From: Acetatifactor sp. | Lineage (GTDB): Bacteria > Bacillota > Clostridia > Lachnospirales > Lachnospiraceae | Direction of reading: 5' to 3' | Length of the DNA stretch: 54,426 bases | Assembly (NCBI GenBank): GCA_022511385.1 | Contig: JAFLRN010000013.1 | Location: forward strand, 1 to 54,426 | Shown: positions 16,379-26,220 of the stretch, one piece after another | Layout of the letters: every line of letters starts with the position of its first letter | How positions within the stretch are numbered: the first letter of the stretch is position 1 | Program-made: the position numbers and the translations under genes | Notes under the pieces: generated by a model | What the model was told of the DNA's origin: nothing | The model's database searches: none | What the model saw: only the letters and a program-made list of their open reading frames with translations

Positions 16379-19195
16379 CTATTCCTCACCCAGTTTAAGT
16401 GCTTTCGCCACATTCAGTTTGAACAACAGCAGTATCAGCACTATCAGGCACAGCACCATCACGCCTGCGATCACCGCATAAAGCCGTATCATATCGGTTG
16501 CATTCATGATCAGCTTCATCGGCAGCACCTGATTTGCCGCGGCATAGGCCTGCTGCAGCATGGGCACAAACATCACCGATGTCAGCCTGCCGATACCGAT
16601 GCCCGCGAACACTGAGAACACGCCGGAGAATATCTGCTCGTTTATCAGCATATGGAACAGCTCCCCCTTGTGCATACCGCAGGCCCTCAGCACGCCGAAT
16701 ATCATTTCTCTGGAGCGTATAGACATGATCCAATAGATCAGATACCCCACCGCACAAAGCAGGATCGTCACAAGAAATCCCATGGTCAGCACACCGTTGG
16801 TTCCCTGAAGCAGCGGGTCTTCCACCGCCAATTTCACGTCTTCCGCGCGGTTCTGGTATTTCACGATACGGGCATTGCTTGACTCGATCCAGTCGTGCAC
16901 ATACTGGGAGTCGTAGCCGTCCTTCAGGCTGATCCACACTTCATAGGGCTTCAGGCCCCACTTATCATACAGAAGATTATAGTGAGTCACCACCACATAG
17001 TTGTCAGCTGTATAGGTCGACCCATCGGGATTCAGACCCGTTGTGGTTTTTGCGTAGCCCGGCCAGTAATCAAAGAAGTCCACGATCTTACCGATGATGG
17101 GGACCGGATTTGATTTATCGTCCATCTGAACTGTGATGGAATCACCCACCTTATACCCCAGTATGGACTCAAAGTTCCTTGATACCACCAGCCCCTGAGG
17201 CGCCACGGCCAGCTCGTTCAGATACTCATAGTAATGCCTTTGGTTCAGCTCTCCGTCAACCCATGTGATCTCACCGAATTCCCTGGTATGTATCCCCATC
17301 AGCGTGATGTTATAGCGGGTTTTCTCCCCGTCCTTCTTATCAAAATATGCCGACGTGTTATTGATGACTTTCGTATAAGAGGCAGCTCCCTCCATGGAGG
17401 CATATTTTGTAAAGTCCGGCTCAGTATACTCGCCTGTTAAATTCCCGTGTATGTCCTTCTGCGCCACCCAGACCTCGCGCAGGATCACATCCGCACCATT
17501 CTGATACTCCGCATTATCATTGGCATTGCGAAGAATGGACCGCGCCACCGCGGCGTGATACATGCCCAGAGAGATGGTCATGATAAGGAACAGCATGATA
17601 AACTGCTGCTTTCTGCCGTTCTTCGCATTCTCCATAAAGGAGGCATAGCTGGCAGGCTTCCAGAATCTTTTTCCCACTATATAGATCAGTTGTACGATAT
17701 AGGGCTGGAGTCTGAGGAACAGAAGCCCCATACCGAGAATAAACAGAGAAGAACTTATGTAAAGCAGCGGATCTAACGTCTCTCCCCGAAGCACGGCACT
17801 GCCGAGATCGCTTGAGTTTTTATGAAAGCTATAATAACCGTAGAGGGATACTCCCAGCAAAATAACATCCAGGAACAGCTTTTCCCAGAGGTTCTTTTTC
17901 TTCAGCGCCTTCTGCTGTTTCAGATTCACGATGGTGACACGGCTGTGGCGAATGGCGGGAATCGATATCGTCAGCATGGTGACGAGCATTGCCGCTGCCG
18001 CGTAGATCCAGGTCTCCAGTGTATATGTCACCTCCAGCGTCCTGCTGCCGTTAAACTCCAGAAAATCGCTGGCGGAACCCAGCACCATACTGAATACGGA
18101 GCCCAGAGGAATCCCCGCCGCTCCGCCCGCCAGGGTTAAAAACAGGCTCTGATACAGGTACAGCCGTAAGATCTGTCCGCCGGAGCTTCCACGGCTCTTG
18201 ATGACGGAAATCTCGTTTCGCTCCATCTCATACATCTGGCCCGAGATCATAAACAGAAACGCACCCAAAAGGATCAGTACAGGGACCTGCAGGATCATAA
18301 GCGTCGCCCTTATCCGGTCCTGCTTTCTGACATAGGTCTCCAATGTCTGGCGGTAGTCTGGCGACTTGATAATGTTGCGGTAAGGGCTTTCCTCCGTCAG
18401 GTAATCGGTTCTTTCCACCAGCCTTGGCACCTGAGCCGCCACGATATCGCTGTATTCAAACAAATAATGATACTGGCAGTTGATCGTATATCTTCCCGCG
18501 TTTTCACCTGTAAACATCTGCCGAAACAGCGTCTCGTTCATCAGGCAGACCTCTGTCAAATCCTCCGGCGTCTCCTGCCAATAGTCATCGAACCGCTCCG
18601 CCTGACCGTAGACACCTTTTACATAGATACGGATTTCTCCGCCGTCCGCATCTTTCAGATATTTACAGACCAGAGTCTCCCCCACCAGTAGATTCATCTC
18701 CACCATAGCCGACTCGCTGACAACCACCTCGATGCTCCCGTCCTCGGTAAGTCCGGTTTCAGAATACATTTCTCCGCTGAGGATCTTGGCATGGGCGGGC
18801 AGGTTCGACCGCATTCCCAGCATAAGCGACAGCTGATTCAGCTCAGCTCTTCCCATGGCGGAATAAACTTCCGTGGGATACAGGAAATAATAATAAATGT
18901 TCTCTTTTAAAGTCACGCCGAGATCAGCGCTCATATTTTCAAATAAGTTTTCCGCACGGCTCATGGCTCCTCCGCCGATGTCCTGATTTGACACCATCAC
19001 CATAGAGGTCTTCGTAGGCCATTTTCCCTCCGACGACACATAGCCGCGGAACTCATCCTGGAGCATTCTGTTGTAAGCCGCCGTCTGGTACAAAGGAAAG
19101 CTGACTACGGTAGCGATCAGCAGAATGCTTCCCAGAAGCAGGCAGCAGTTCATCCATTTTTTATGCCTCAGTTTTTGCAGCATTAGTCTAAGCAT
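16379..19195 (-). CDS. FtsX/MacB-like ABC permease
   Basis: 938 residues. A first membrane helix near 13-33 is followed by a large extracellular domain, a block of helices near 295-420 (ATLMILQVPVLILLGAFLFM; IYAAAAMLVTMLTISI), more helices, a second extracellular domain (about 540-760) and three C-terminal helices ending in the FtsX-type LIVLILLLFKLNVAKAL. This is two FtsX modules in one chain, so one polypeptide may serve as the whole membrane part. The ATG at 19195 overlaps the end of the adaptor gene by 13 bp; a second start at 19183 would give a TAATG junction. Likely exports a peptide, lipid or antibiotic. Substrate unknown. Confidence 0.9.
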   Translation of the reverse strand: MLRLMLQKLRHKKWMNCCLLLGSILLIATVVSFPLYQTAAYNRMLQDEFRGYVSSEGKWPTKTSMVMVSNQDIGGGAMSRAENLFENMSADLGVTLKENIYYYFLYPTEVYSAMGRAELNQLSLMLGMRSNLPAHAKILSGEMYSETGLTEDGSIEVVVSESAMVEMNLLVGETLVCKYLKDADGGEIRIYVKGVYGQAERFDDYWQETPEDLTEVCLMNETLFRQMFTGENAGRYTINCQYHYLFEYSDIVAAQVPRLVERTDYLTEESPYRNIIKSPDYRQTLETYVRKQDRIRATLMILQVPVLILLGAFLFMISGQMYEMERNEISVIKSRGSSGGQILRLYLYQSLFLTLAGGAAGIPLGSVFSMVLGSASDFLEFNGSRTLEVTYTLETWIYAAAAMLVTMLTISIPAIRHSRVTIVNLKQQKALKKKNLWEKLFLDVILLGVSLYGYYSFHKNSSDLGSAVLRGETLDPLLYISSSLFILGMGLLFLRLQPYIVQLIYIVGKRFWKPASYASFMENAKNGRKQQFIMLFLIMTISLGMYHAAVARSILRNANDNAEYQNGADVILREVWVAQKDIHGNLTGEYTEPDFTKYASMEGAASYTKVINNTSAYFDKKDGEKTRYNITLMGIHTREFGEITWVDGELNQRHYYEYLNELAVAPQGLVVSRNFESILGYKVGDSITVQMDDKSNPVPIIGKIVDFFDYWPGYAKTTTGLNPDGSTYTADNYVVVTHYNLLYDKWGLKPYEVWISLKDGYDSQYVHDWIESSNARIVKYQNRAEDVKLAVEDPLLQGTNGVLTMGFLVTILLCAVGYLIYWIMSIRSREMIFGVLRACGMHKGELFHMLINEQIFSGVFSVFAGIGIGRLTSVMFVPMLQQAYAAANQVLPMKLIMNATDMIRLYAVIAGVMVLCLIVLILLLFKLNVAKALKLGEE

Positions 19196-21423
19196 AATTC
19201 CATTCCTTCCGTAAGCCCTTCGATCACCCAGTAGTTATCCTTGTCCGAACCCCCGGACAGAAAGCTTTGGTACAGTACTTCACCGTTGTCAAGCTTCACC
19301 TTCACGTAATAGTTATTTCCTACTATTGTCACAGCAGTTTTCGGCACAAGGAGAACGTCTTCCATGACACGGACCTGTGCTGTAACCTTGAAAGAAGATA
19401 TGGGTACATAGCTAAAGCCATAGCCGTCTTGTTCCAATCTATATCCCTCCTCGACTGCTTCAGCTATGGCGACGATATCCTCCTCCGCCAGCCTTACCAG
19501 AACTTTCCCATCGTACATACTTCCGGACAGGGACATGCCGCCCGCGGTCACCACCTCGCCCGTCGCCATGTGGACCGCATAATTTTTCCTATCCTCGTAT
19601 TCGACTGCCACCTTGTTTCCGTAGGTAAGCTGGTTATCCGTATTGTCCACAGCAAGATACAGAATCTTCGGATCGGTGATCTGGTACAGCTGCTCCCCCG
19701 GCCTCAAAATGGTATTTTCCGTGTAGTTCCACGGTGTGGGTACGGATCTAATGATCCCATCCTTTGGCGCTCTAATTTCCGTCGTCACGGCATCCGCCTT
19801 CATGTCCGCCAAAAGCTCCTCCAGATCCTGAATCGTCTCCTGCCTGGCCTGGATGGCATCCGCGTTCTCCTCCCTGTTCTCATTGATCAGATCCTGCAGC
19901 CTCTCCCGCGCTCTCTGAAGCCGCATCTCATTTCGCTCGATCTCAATCTGATCCGGCACCACACGGACCACTGCCAGAATGTCCCCCTTCTTAACTGCCT
20001 GCTGCGAATAAGCATAATTTTCCACAAAGTAACAGGTCCCATATTTTACGGGATTGGTGACCCACTCCGTATCGGGATAAAGCATCAAGCCCCTTGTCTG
20101 GATCTCACTGCCCAGTCTCCCCCTTGTCACTCTTACGGTATTCTCGCCCGCCGTCACAGCTTTGGCTGGCTCCGTGCGCACCTTGTCCCCCTCTTCCAGC
20201 CCGGAGAGGATCTCCACATACATGCCGTCGTCCATACCCACATCTACCTTGGTATACACATAGCCATCACCCTGTAATACGTAGGTATAAAAATCCCTTC
20301 CATCCCTCACCAGAGCGTCGCGGGAGATCGTGACCACATTTTCACGGACGCTTTGTACTACCACGATCACGGCGTAATCTCCCGACTGAATATCCTGCGT
20401 ATCCCCTATTGGGTAATAGACACCGTAAACCGTACCGCCGCTTTTCGCCTCCAGCCTTTTATATTCCTCTGCCGACTCTACGGGCGTATATTCCACCTCA
20501 TAACGCTTTCCGCCCACAATGGCATAAACATCCTCTGCGCTCTCGTATGCGCTTTTCGCGAGATACTGACTGCGGATCTCTAATCTGGAGGGATCGCAGA
20601 CCGCTACCAGCGGCACCCTGCTGGAGGCTGTATCGCCTCTGTACAGAATATCCGAACTCGACTGCCAATAACTGCTTCCTCCGCTGCCCCACCCCGCTAC
20701 ATAGCCGTTCATGCCGGACTTCAGAGTAGACGCCTCCTTGTCTTCCCTAAGCCTCTTGAGACAGAGCAGATTATAAGCGCGATCCAGTTCGTACAGCTCC
20801 GTTCTCTCCTTCAATGCCTCGTCAAGCTCCATAAGTCTTTGGTTGGCCTGGCGGTAACGGGATGCACAATCCCTGTATCCGTACGCTTTATAGTACCACT
20901 CATCATATTCAGGACTTCCTTCTTCCGGTCTTACCTTTTCCAGGTTTTCCAGAGCCTTCCCATATACCCGCTGATTCTCCAGAGGCTCTTTTCTGGCCTC
21001 CCTGTCCTCCTCCAGGAACTTCTGGTACTCCTCATCCATATCCGCAATGCTTACCTGCAGGCTTTCTATCTGATCGTCGAGAACTGTGTTGTTCGCATGC
21101 AGCAGCGCATCTCCCTTCTTCACCTGATTCCCGGGAAGTGCTCCGTAACGGTCAAACACATAAGATCTTTCCAGCTGGTATTCCTCTATGTAGGGACACA
21201 CCTGTGCAAAGAAGGTCTGCGCGTTGTACAGATTTCTCCGCGCCGCGGTCTCATAAGATACCGTGATGCCCACAGGCTCCAAAAGTTCCACATCCTCCGG
21301 TCTCCACTGTGCTGCTTCCTGATTTTGTCCGCAGCCTGCGCTAACCGCCGCCACACAGGCAAGGACAAGACACAGCCGTTTTTTCACGCCGGCCACACGC
21401 CGTTTTTCTCTCCTCACCGTCAT
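19183..21423 (-). CDS. Lipoprotein efflux adaptor with two tandem membrane-fusion-type modules
   Basis: 746 residues. Lipobox SAGC at C31. The chain appears to hold two HlyD/MacA-like modules: an N-terminal one (hairpin about 90-240, beta part to about 440) and a second starting near residue 445, with its own coiled-coil (RLQRARERLQDLINENREE region), lipoyl-like segment and beta-barrel. The usual length of this family is 350-450, so it is about double. ATG 21423 overlaps the stop of the preceding adaptor gene (ATGA); the frame runs 42 codons further upstream without a good start. It should link the permease to the cell envelope in a Gram-positive MacAB-like system. Confidence 0.85.
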   Translation of the reverse strand: MTVRREKRRVAGVKKRLCLVLACVAAVSAGCGQNQEAAQWRPEDVELLEPVGITVSYETAARRNLYNAQTFFAQVCPYIEEYQLERSYVFDRYGALPGNQVKKGDALLHANNTVLDDQIESLQVSIADMDEEYQKFLEEDREARKEPLENQRVYGKALENLEKVRPEEGSPEYDEWYYKAYGYRDCASRYRQANQRLMELDEALKERTELYELDRAYNLLCLKRLREDKEASTLKSGMNGYVAGWGSGGSSYWQSSSDILYRGDTASSRVPLVAVCDPSRLEIRSQYLAKSAYESAEDVYAIVGGKRYEVEYTPVESAEEYKRLEAKSGGTVYGVYYPIGDTQDIQSGDYAVIVVVQSVRENVVTISRDALVRDGRDFYTYVLQGDGYVYTKVDVGMDDGMYVEILSGLEEGDKVRTEPAKAVTAGENTVRVTRGRLGSEIQTRGLMLYPDTEWVTNPVKYGTCYFVENYAYSQQAVKKGDILAVVRVVPDQIEIERNEMRLQRARERLQDLINENREENADAIQARQETIQDLEELLADMKADAVTTEIRAPKDGIIRSVPTPWNYTENTILRPGEQLYQITDPKILYLAVDNTDNQLTYGNKVAVEYEDRKNYAVHMATGEVVTAGGMSLSGSMYDGKVLVRLAEEDIVAIAEAVEEGYRLEQDGYGFSYVPISSFKVTAQVRVMEDVLLVPKTAVTIVGNNYYVKVKLDNGEVLYQSFLSGGSDKDNYWVIEGLTEGMELCLD

Positions 21424-22520
21424 TTCAAGATAACCTTTTCCCCTTCTGCAAGACCGCTCAGGATTTCCACCAGGCTGTTGCCATACAGCCCTGTTTCCAC
21501 CCATTTTACCTCCCGCACACCATCCTCGTTCAACACATACACATAGCACCTGTCACCGTCGCCGGTGCTCCTGACCGCGCCGAGAGGCACCGTCAGAACA
21601 TTCTGCCTGCTGTCCTCCACTACTGTGATCAATCCGGAAGTACCGACCTCATTAGCGACGCTCTCCGGTCCCTCGAAAACCTCAAAGAGCTGTGTCTCCC
21701 CCCACTCATCCATCCTGTAGGGCAGAAGCAGATAATCGCCGGCGCCAATTCCGAAGCTGATGGACATGGGAACCGTCTCCCCCTCCCGGAAATACTGCAC
21801 TGCATCCGGCGCAGATGTCATAAAAAGGCTCTCGGATGTGTCCATCACTGTCATGATCGTCGTTCCCAGCTTAGGCACATACCCCACCAGACTCTCGTCC
21901 AGGTTGTAGACCACCCCGTCCATGGTGGCATAAATCCGGCTGTCCCGGTACTCAGCCTTCCGCTGCTCCAGCTCCTCACGGTCCGCCGCAAGAGCATCAC
22001 TGTAATCCTCTCTCCTGTAGCGGTAGGTCCGCTGCAGCTGCGCGACACGCTCCTTCGCAGACTTCTCGTCCCCTCCGTAATTAAGAGTTTCGACCCAGAT
22101 CCTGGAAATATCGATGCTTTCATTGGTTTCCAGATACCCCAGGAGCAGTTCATTCCTGGCGATCCTGTACTCCAGGTCCTCAATCGCACGCTTCAGATCC
22201 TGACTGGACATCTCCGCAAGAAGCTGGCCTTTTTTTACGGTATCGCCCTTCTTCACATACAGCCGGTCCAGAATCCTGTCGTCCTGTGTGACTTTCACTT
22301 CCTGCTCCCCGACCTGCCTGTATTTACACGGAATGGTCACCATCTTCACTACATCCCCGACCTCCACTGTCGCAAACACGTAGGATATCCCACCGTCTTC
22401 CTGTTCTATCAGAACCACATCGCCCGGTTCTTCCTGCTGGCCGCATCCGCACAGCAGAAGAACCAACGTGGTCAGGACGCTTATTCTCTTCAGCCAAACG
22501 CTCCTTTTGCGCATCCGCAT
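21420..22520 (-). CDS. Lipoprotein efflux adaptor (HlyD/MacA-like)
   Basis: 366 residues. Lipobox LCGC at C26, lipoyl-like half-motif DRLYVKKGDTVKKGQLLAEM, a helical hairpin (about 100-190), second lipoyl half and beta-barrel, ending VEILSGLAEGEKVILK. The start at 22520 is preceded by GGAGGA; earlier in-frame ATGs lack one. It is first of the efflux operon and follows U32-like paralogue B by about 105 bp. It pairs with the double-length adaptor downstream. Confidence 0.9.
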   Translation of the reverse strand: MRMRKRSVWLKRISVLTTLVLLLCGCGQQEEPGDVVLIEQEDGGISYVFATVEVGDVVKMVTIPCKYRQVGEQEVKVTQDDRILDRLYVKKGDTVKKGQLLAEMSSQDLKRAIEDLEYRIARNELLLGYLETNESIDISRIWVETLNYGGDEKSAKERVAQLQRTYRYRREDYSDALAADREELEQRKAEYRDSRIYATMDGVVYNLDESLVGYVPKLGTTIMTVMDTSESLFMTSAPDAVQYFREGETVPMSISFGIGAGDYLLLPYRMDEWGETQLFEVFEGPESVANEVGTSGLITVVEDSRQNVLTVPLGAVRSTGDGDRCYVYVLNEDGVREVKWVETGLYGNSLVEILSGLAEGEKVILK

Positions 22521-22625
22521 GATCGCCGTTCCTCCTCCATGATACCCACTATGGTAAAATGATAACTTCTTTACATGTTTTCCGCTCTTTATTTCTTGTG
22601 TTCTTTTTCCCAATCTTTGCTGTCT

Positions 22626-23531
22626 TTACCGGGCTCCCGCAGTCTGCCGGTACTTCTGCATAAGCTCGTCGGTCCTTCTGCGGATAAAATCCCTCTGATC
22701 TTCTTTGACCAGGAAGTACAGATACGCCTCATAGACATAGTTCTGGGGCATTCCACGCCCCGCAATCTTAAAGTTTACGAATCCCTTGTCGACATAGCTT
22801 CCGATCTCCTCGTTGGAGATGAACGCCGGACGCTTCATACATTCGGAAAATCCCTTCTGCTGATTGGAGTTGGGACAGTGAAAGAGTTCGCCAACATCGA
22901 ACTCAAGCTGCGCCCTGGACTGCTGAGCATAATGCTCCGCTCTCAGTGGACAGCCCGGAGAGCAGACCTCGTTCACCAGAAGCTCCACCCTGCCCGCCTC
23001 GGAGCCGATGGCCTCCAGCGTCTTTTCATCGTGGTTCAAGTCATAGTCAAGCACGACGAGAAAATAGTCCTTTTCCAGCTCCGCAAGCACTCCCCCGGTC
23101 TCGTTGATCCGCTTTGTGGTGGATGAGATCAGCTTATAATTCGGATATTCACGGCGGATGTACTCCTCCAGCACCGGAGCATTCACCAGCACCTGATTCA
23201 TTCCGTTGTCCGCCAGACGCATGATCAGGTTGCAATAGGTATCGTAAATATGCTTCTCCTCCAGCACAGAGTTCGTCCATGTGAAACGCACCGGCACCCC
23301 TTTGCTGTTATAAAGCTTCAGGGTCGTCTCGATATCACGCTTTCCCGCAAGCCCCATCACAACCCTTCCACCGTTCCAGATTGCTCCAGGAAATGTTCCG
23401 TAAACCGAACCGATCTTATATCCCGGCCGAAAACAGTTTGGATACTCCTTCATCAATGTGATCGTCGCCAGGTTAAGCTGTCTGAAATAACAGAAACCCG
23501 GCAGATGCCAGTAGATCGTTTTCTGTGTCAT
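22626..23531 (-). CDS. U32-peptidase-like protein, paralogue B
   Basis: 301 residues, the most divergent of three paralogues. Shared blocks are HLPGF, the NGGR near residue 55, YCNLIMRLADNGMNQVLV, FLVVLDYDLN, LVNEVCSPGCPLRAEHY and GFVNFKIAGR. The C-x3-C pair and one further Cys (HCPNSN) remain, but the second Cys of the YCNxC motif is Leu here. Cytoplasmic. It starts 15 bp after paralogue C on the same strand, downstream of the sugar-binding lipoprotein gene. Role unknown; see paralogue A. Confidence 0.72.
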   Translation of the reverse strand: MTQKTIYWHLPGFCYFRQLNLATITLMKEYPNCFRPGYKIGSVYGTFPGAIWNGGRVVMGLAGKRDIETTLKLYNSKGVPVRFTWTNSVLEEKHIYDTYCNLIMRLADNGMNQVLVNAPVLEEYIRREYPNYKLISSTTKRINETGGVLAELEKDYFLVVLDYDLNHDEKTLEAIGSEAGRVELLVNEVCSPGCPLRAEHYAQQSRAQLEFDVGELFHCPNSNQQKGFSECMKRPAFISNEEIGSYVDKGFVNFKIAGRGMPQNYVYEAYLYFLVKEDQRDFIRRRTDELMQKYRQTAGAR

Positions 23532-23546
23532 AATGTCTCTCCTTTC

Positions 23547-24497
23547 TCAAGGCCATCTGCCCGGCCTGGGCTTCATCAGCGTGATCACATGGCTGCTCTC
23601 CAGACTGTTTAACAGCGTCGTCGCAGCGTCCACTCTGTACTCGGGACGGATCAAATAATGGCAGTAGAGCTCTAAAACATAAAAGAAATTGGCTGTCCTG
23701 CCCTCAAGTTTGAAGTTGTTGAAGCCCATGGGAACATACTTCTCCCAGATATCTTCAGGGGACACATAGGTGCTGTAGCCCTGGATTGTCTTAAACTCGT
23801 TATGCTCGCCATATTCACAGTACCAGGGTTCCAGGGGCGATTGTCTTTCTTTGGGGAGTTTTCGATTATTCAGCATAATTCGCTGGTTCTTTGCCACATT
23901 CTCGTAATGCTTTCCCCTCCTTGGACAATCGGGCGTACAGATGGCGTTTACAAGAATTTCACACCGCCCCTTGTCCTCGATCCGTGCCAGCGCATCAAAA
24001 TTGTTATTGAAATTGTAATCCAGCACTACAAGGTAATAATCTTTGCGCAATTCCTCGTTCACCGCGTCGATATCCCTGATTTCCTTGCATGTGGAGCTGT
24101 TGATCTTAAAGCGTGGATAATTACTGCGCACATACTCCTCCAGAAGGGGAGACACCAGGAGGACCTCGTTCATTCCGTTATCTGCGGCTTTCATACAGAA
24201 ATTACAGTAGGGATCCTTTAAATCTTCTTCCTTTAGAAACATGTTGGTATAAGTATATCGGATGGGAACACCTTTTGCGTTGATACTCCTAACCACATTT
24301 TCAATGAACCCCGCATCGCACTGGTCACTGAACGAAGGTCTGCCGCCGTTCCATAGGGATGTGGGAAATTCTCCGAAAAATGAGGCGATCTTTACTCCCT
24401 CCCTGAAATACTGGGGTTTTTTCTCCAGCATGGACAATATTGTCATATTCAGAGGATAATTCTGCCGCAGTCCCGGCAGATGAAATCTGACTTCCAT
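23547..24497 (-). CDS. U32-peptidase-like protein, paralogue C
   Basis: 316 residues and very similar to paralogue A (for example GVKIASFFGEFPTSLWNGGR, YCNFCMKAADNGMNEVLLVSP, FKINSSTCKEIRD and NAICTPDCPRRGKHYE). The late GFNNFKLEGR block matches the U32 signature pattern. Conserved cysteines sit in YCNFC, the TCKEI block, CTPDC and YCEYG. I choose ATG 24497 (AAAGGA upstream), which makes the N-terminus align with paralogue A; an ATG six codons upstream is possible. It is first of a B-C pair after the SBP gene and separated from it by a hairpin. Confidence 0.75.
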   Translation of the reverse strand: MEVRFHLPGLRQNYPLNMTILSMLEKKPQYFREGVKIASFFGEFPTSLWNGGRPSFSDQCDAGFIENVVRSINAKGVPIRYTYTNMFLKEEDLKDPYCNFCMKAADNGMNEVLLVSPLLEEYVRSNYPRFKINSSTCKEIRDIDAVNEELRKDYYLVVLDYNFNNNFDALARIEDKGRCEILVNAICTPDCPRRGKHYENVAKNQRIMLNNRKLPKERQSPLEPWYCEYGEHNEFKTIQGYSTYVSPEDIWEKYVPMGFNNFKLEGRTANFFYVLELYCHYLIRPEYRVDAATTLLNSLESSHVITLMKPRPGRWP

Positions 24498-24570
24498 TTT
24501 TCTATCCTTTCGCATTCACTTGTTTGTTAAACACTCTGTCTGCATCGGAAACAGAACGGTTGGAATGAAA

Positions 24571-24599
24571 GGGGATGGCGCCCGGAAAACACCATCCCC
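24571..24599. terminator. Intercistronic hairpin after the binding-protein gene
   Basis: GGGGATGG (24571-24578) pairs perfectly with CCATCCCC (24592-24599). The T-run that would follow on the minus strand is short. Likely a partial terminator or mRNA 3'-end protector that raises binding-protein mRNA over the U32-like genes. Confidence 0.5.
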
Positions 24600-24668
24600 T
24601 CATTATTGTTTACTGTTACAATTTATTTTTAGAACTTAAATCAACATATATCAGTTTCTACAAACTAC

Positions 24669-26198
24669 TTAAAATCCCATAGATGCGTTCAACTCATCAA
24701 CCGCACTCTGCCACTCAGCCATTTTTGCTTCCAGAATAGCGTCAACGTCAGCATCTTTACCCAATGACCACAGGAATCCGTTGTTTACTTCGAAGCCGGG
24801 AACGATCGCATGCAGATCGTCAACACCTCTGGTAGTCATCATCTCGATGGTCTCGTCAACGGAACGGGTATCTCTCATACCGCCGTACAGCTGATCCTTC
24901 AAGCCATAGTAGTTCGGGTAACCGGGTACATCATCGGTCCAAACATCATAAGCAAACATGAGCAGCCTTGCTTTCTCATCACTGTAGGAAGAAGGCAGAC
25001 AGGTAACGTTGTTGGACTTGTTCGTGACATAGTCGGTAGCATTGGGTCCCTTAGGGAACATAACCCAGCCAAAGTCAACGTTTCTCTCGTCGGTGGACAG
25101 CCAGCCGTTATCATATGCACAGTAAGCATCATCAAACATGAAAGCAGCCTTGCCGTTCATGAAGAGCTCCTTGTACTCATCCCAGTTGGAACCGTCTGGA
25201 TTACTGTAGTTCAGGAAGTAGTTGTTGGTAACGGTATCGATTGCAAAGTGCAGACCGTCCTTAACAGCATCGGAATTAGCGGTCAGAATAAACTTTCCGC
25301 TCGCATCCCTGCTTACCAGAGCGCCGCCGTTGGAACGTACACAGTGATAAATCATGCCGCCGTTGTTCTGTACACAGCCATAAACATCAAGCTGGCCATC
25401 GCTGTCAGTATCGCGCTGTACCTGCTTCATGATGTCAACCCATGCGTCCCATGTCCAGGTTCCGTTTGCCTGCATATCATAAATGGACTCAGGATCGATA
25501 TTAGCATCTTTCAGCACGGTCTTGTTAAAGTACAAAGCTCCTCTGGGCTCAGAAGGGCCTGCGTAGAAGCCATAATATCCGCCGTTGAGCGCCCAGCTGT
25601 CAAGCTCGCCGTTCTGCGTCCACTTCTTAGCAGACAAGTCGACAACATCGCCGTCCAGCTTCTTGATGTCATACATCAGGCCCTGGCTTACATCTGAAGC
25701 GGTAGCTGCGGAGTTTGTCAGGATCCAGATAATATTCTCATCCGTTCCGGAAGTTGCCGCATTCACAAAAGCTTCGCCGATGGAGCCTTCACCCCAGCCC
25801 CAGCCTGCATAAGTCTTCTGAACCATCTTAAAGTTGTAGGTCTCCTGCAGCCACTCGCGGTACTCCAGCTGAGCCTCACCAAAGTCGGTGGTAGGCGCGT
25901 CGGGAACCTCAGGGCTCCACCAGTCAGCAATAATGATCTCCATGCCGCCCAGGTCAAATTTCTCGCCGGTCGTAGGATCGATCCTTACGGTAGCATAACC
26001 TTCGTCTTCGCCGCCGCCAGGATTCTGCTCGTCACCGCCGCCGCCGGGATTCTGCTCACCGCCGCCGCCGGGATTCTGCTCACCGCCGCCGCCGGGATTC
26101 TGCTCGTCACCACTGTTGTCTCCACAGCCCGCCATTCCTACGGTCATGATAGCTGCCATAGAAACAGCCATCATTCTGCTTAACATTTTTCTTTTCAT
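24669..26198 (-). CDS. Sugar ABC transporter substrate-binding lipoprotein (CUT1 family)
   Basis: 509 residues. Lipobox MAGC (C25), then a Gly-rich linker with about four copies of EQNPGGGG, then a family 1 extracellular solute-binding fold (ADWWSPEVP; GNGTWTWDAWVDIMKQV region; FMNGKAAFMFDDAYCAY). It captures an oligosaccharide for the permease pair encoded upstream. An AGGAGGAAAAA site precedes the ATG. It is probably expressed above its neighbours, because stem-loops flank it at both ends. The ligand is unknown, likely a xylo- or arabino-oligosaccharide given the locus. Confidence 0.95.
   Translation of the reverse strand: MKRKMLSRMMAVSMAAIMTVGMAGCGDNSGDEQNPGGGGEQNPGGGGEQNPGGGGDEQNPGGGEDEGYATVRIDPTTGEKFDLGGMEIIIADWWSPEVPDAPTTDFGEAQLEYREWLQETYNFKMVQKTYAGWGWGEGSIGEAFVNAATSGTDENIIWILTNSAATASDVSQGLMYDIKKLDGDVVDLSAKKWTQNGELDSWALNGGYYGFYAGPSEPRGALYFNKTVLKDANIDPESIYDMQANGTWTWDAWVDIMKQVQRDTDSDGQLDVYGCVQNNGGMIYHCVRSNGGALVSRDASGKFILTANSDAVKDGLHFAIDTVTNNYFLNYSNPDGSNWDEYKELFMNGKAAFMFDDAYCAYDNGWLSTDERNVDFGWVMFPKGPNATDYVTNKSNNVTCLPSSYSDEKARLLMFAYDVWTDDVPGYPNYYGLKDQLYGGMRDTRSVDETIEMMTTRGVDDLHAIVPGFEVNNGFLWSLGKDADVDAILEAKMAEWQSAVDELNASMGF
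26010..26106 (-). repeat. Tandem repeat coding for the Gly-rich linker of the binding protein
   Basis: Units of about 24 nt coding for EQNPGGGG or DEQNPGGG repeat about four times. A low-complexity, length-variable linker between lipid anchor and binding domain. Confidence 0.85.
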
Positions 26199-26220
26199 TT
26201 TTTCCTCCTTTTTATATAAG

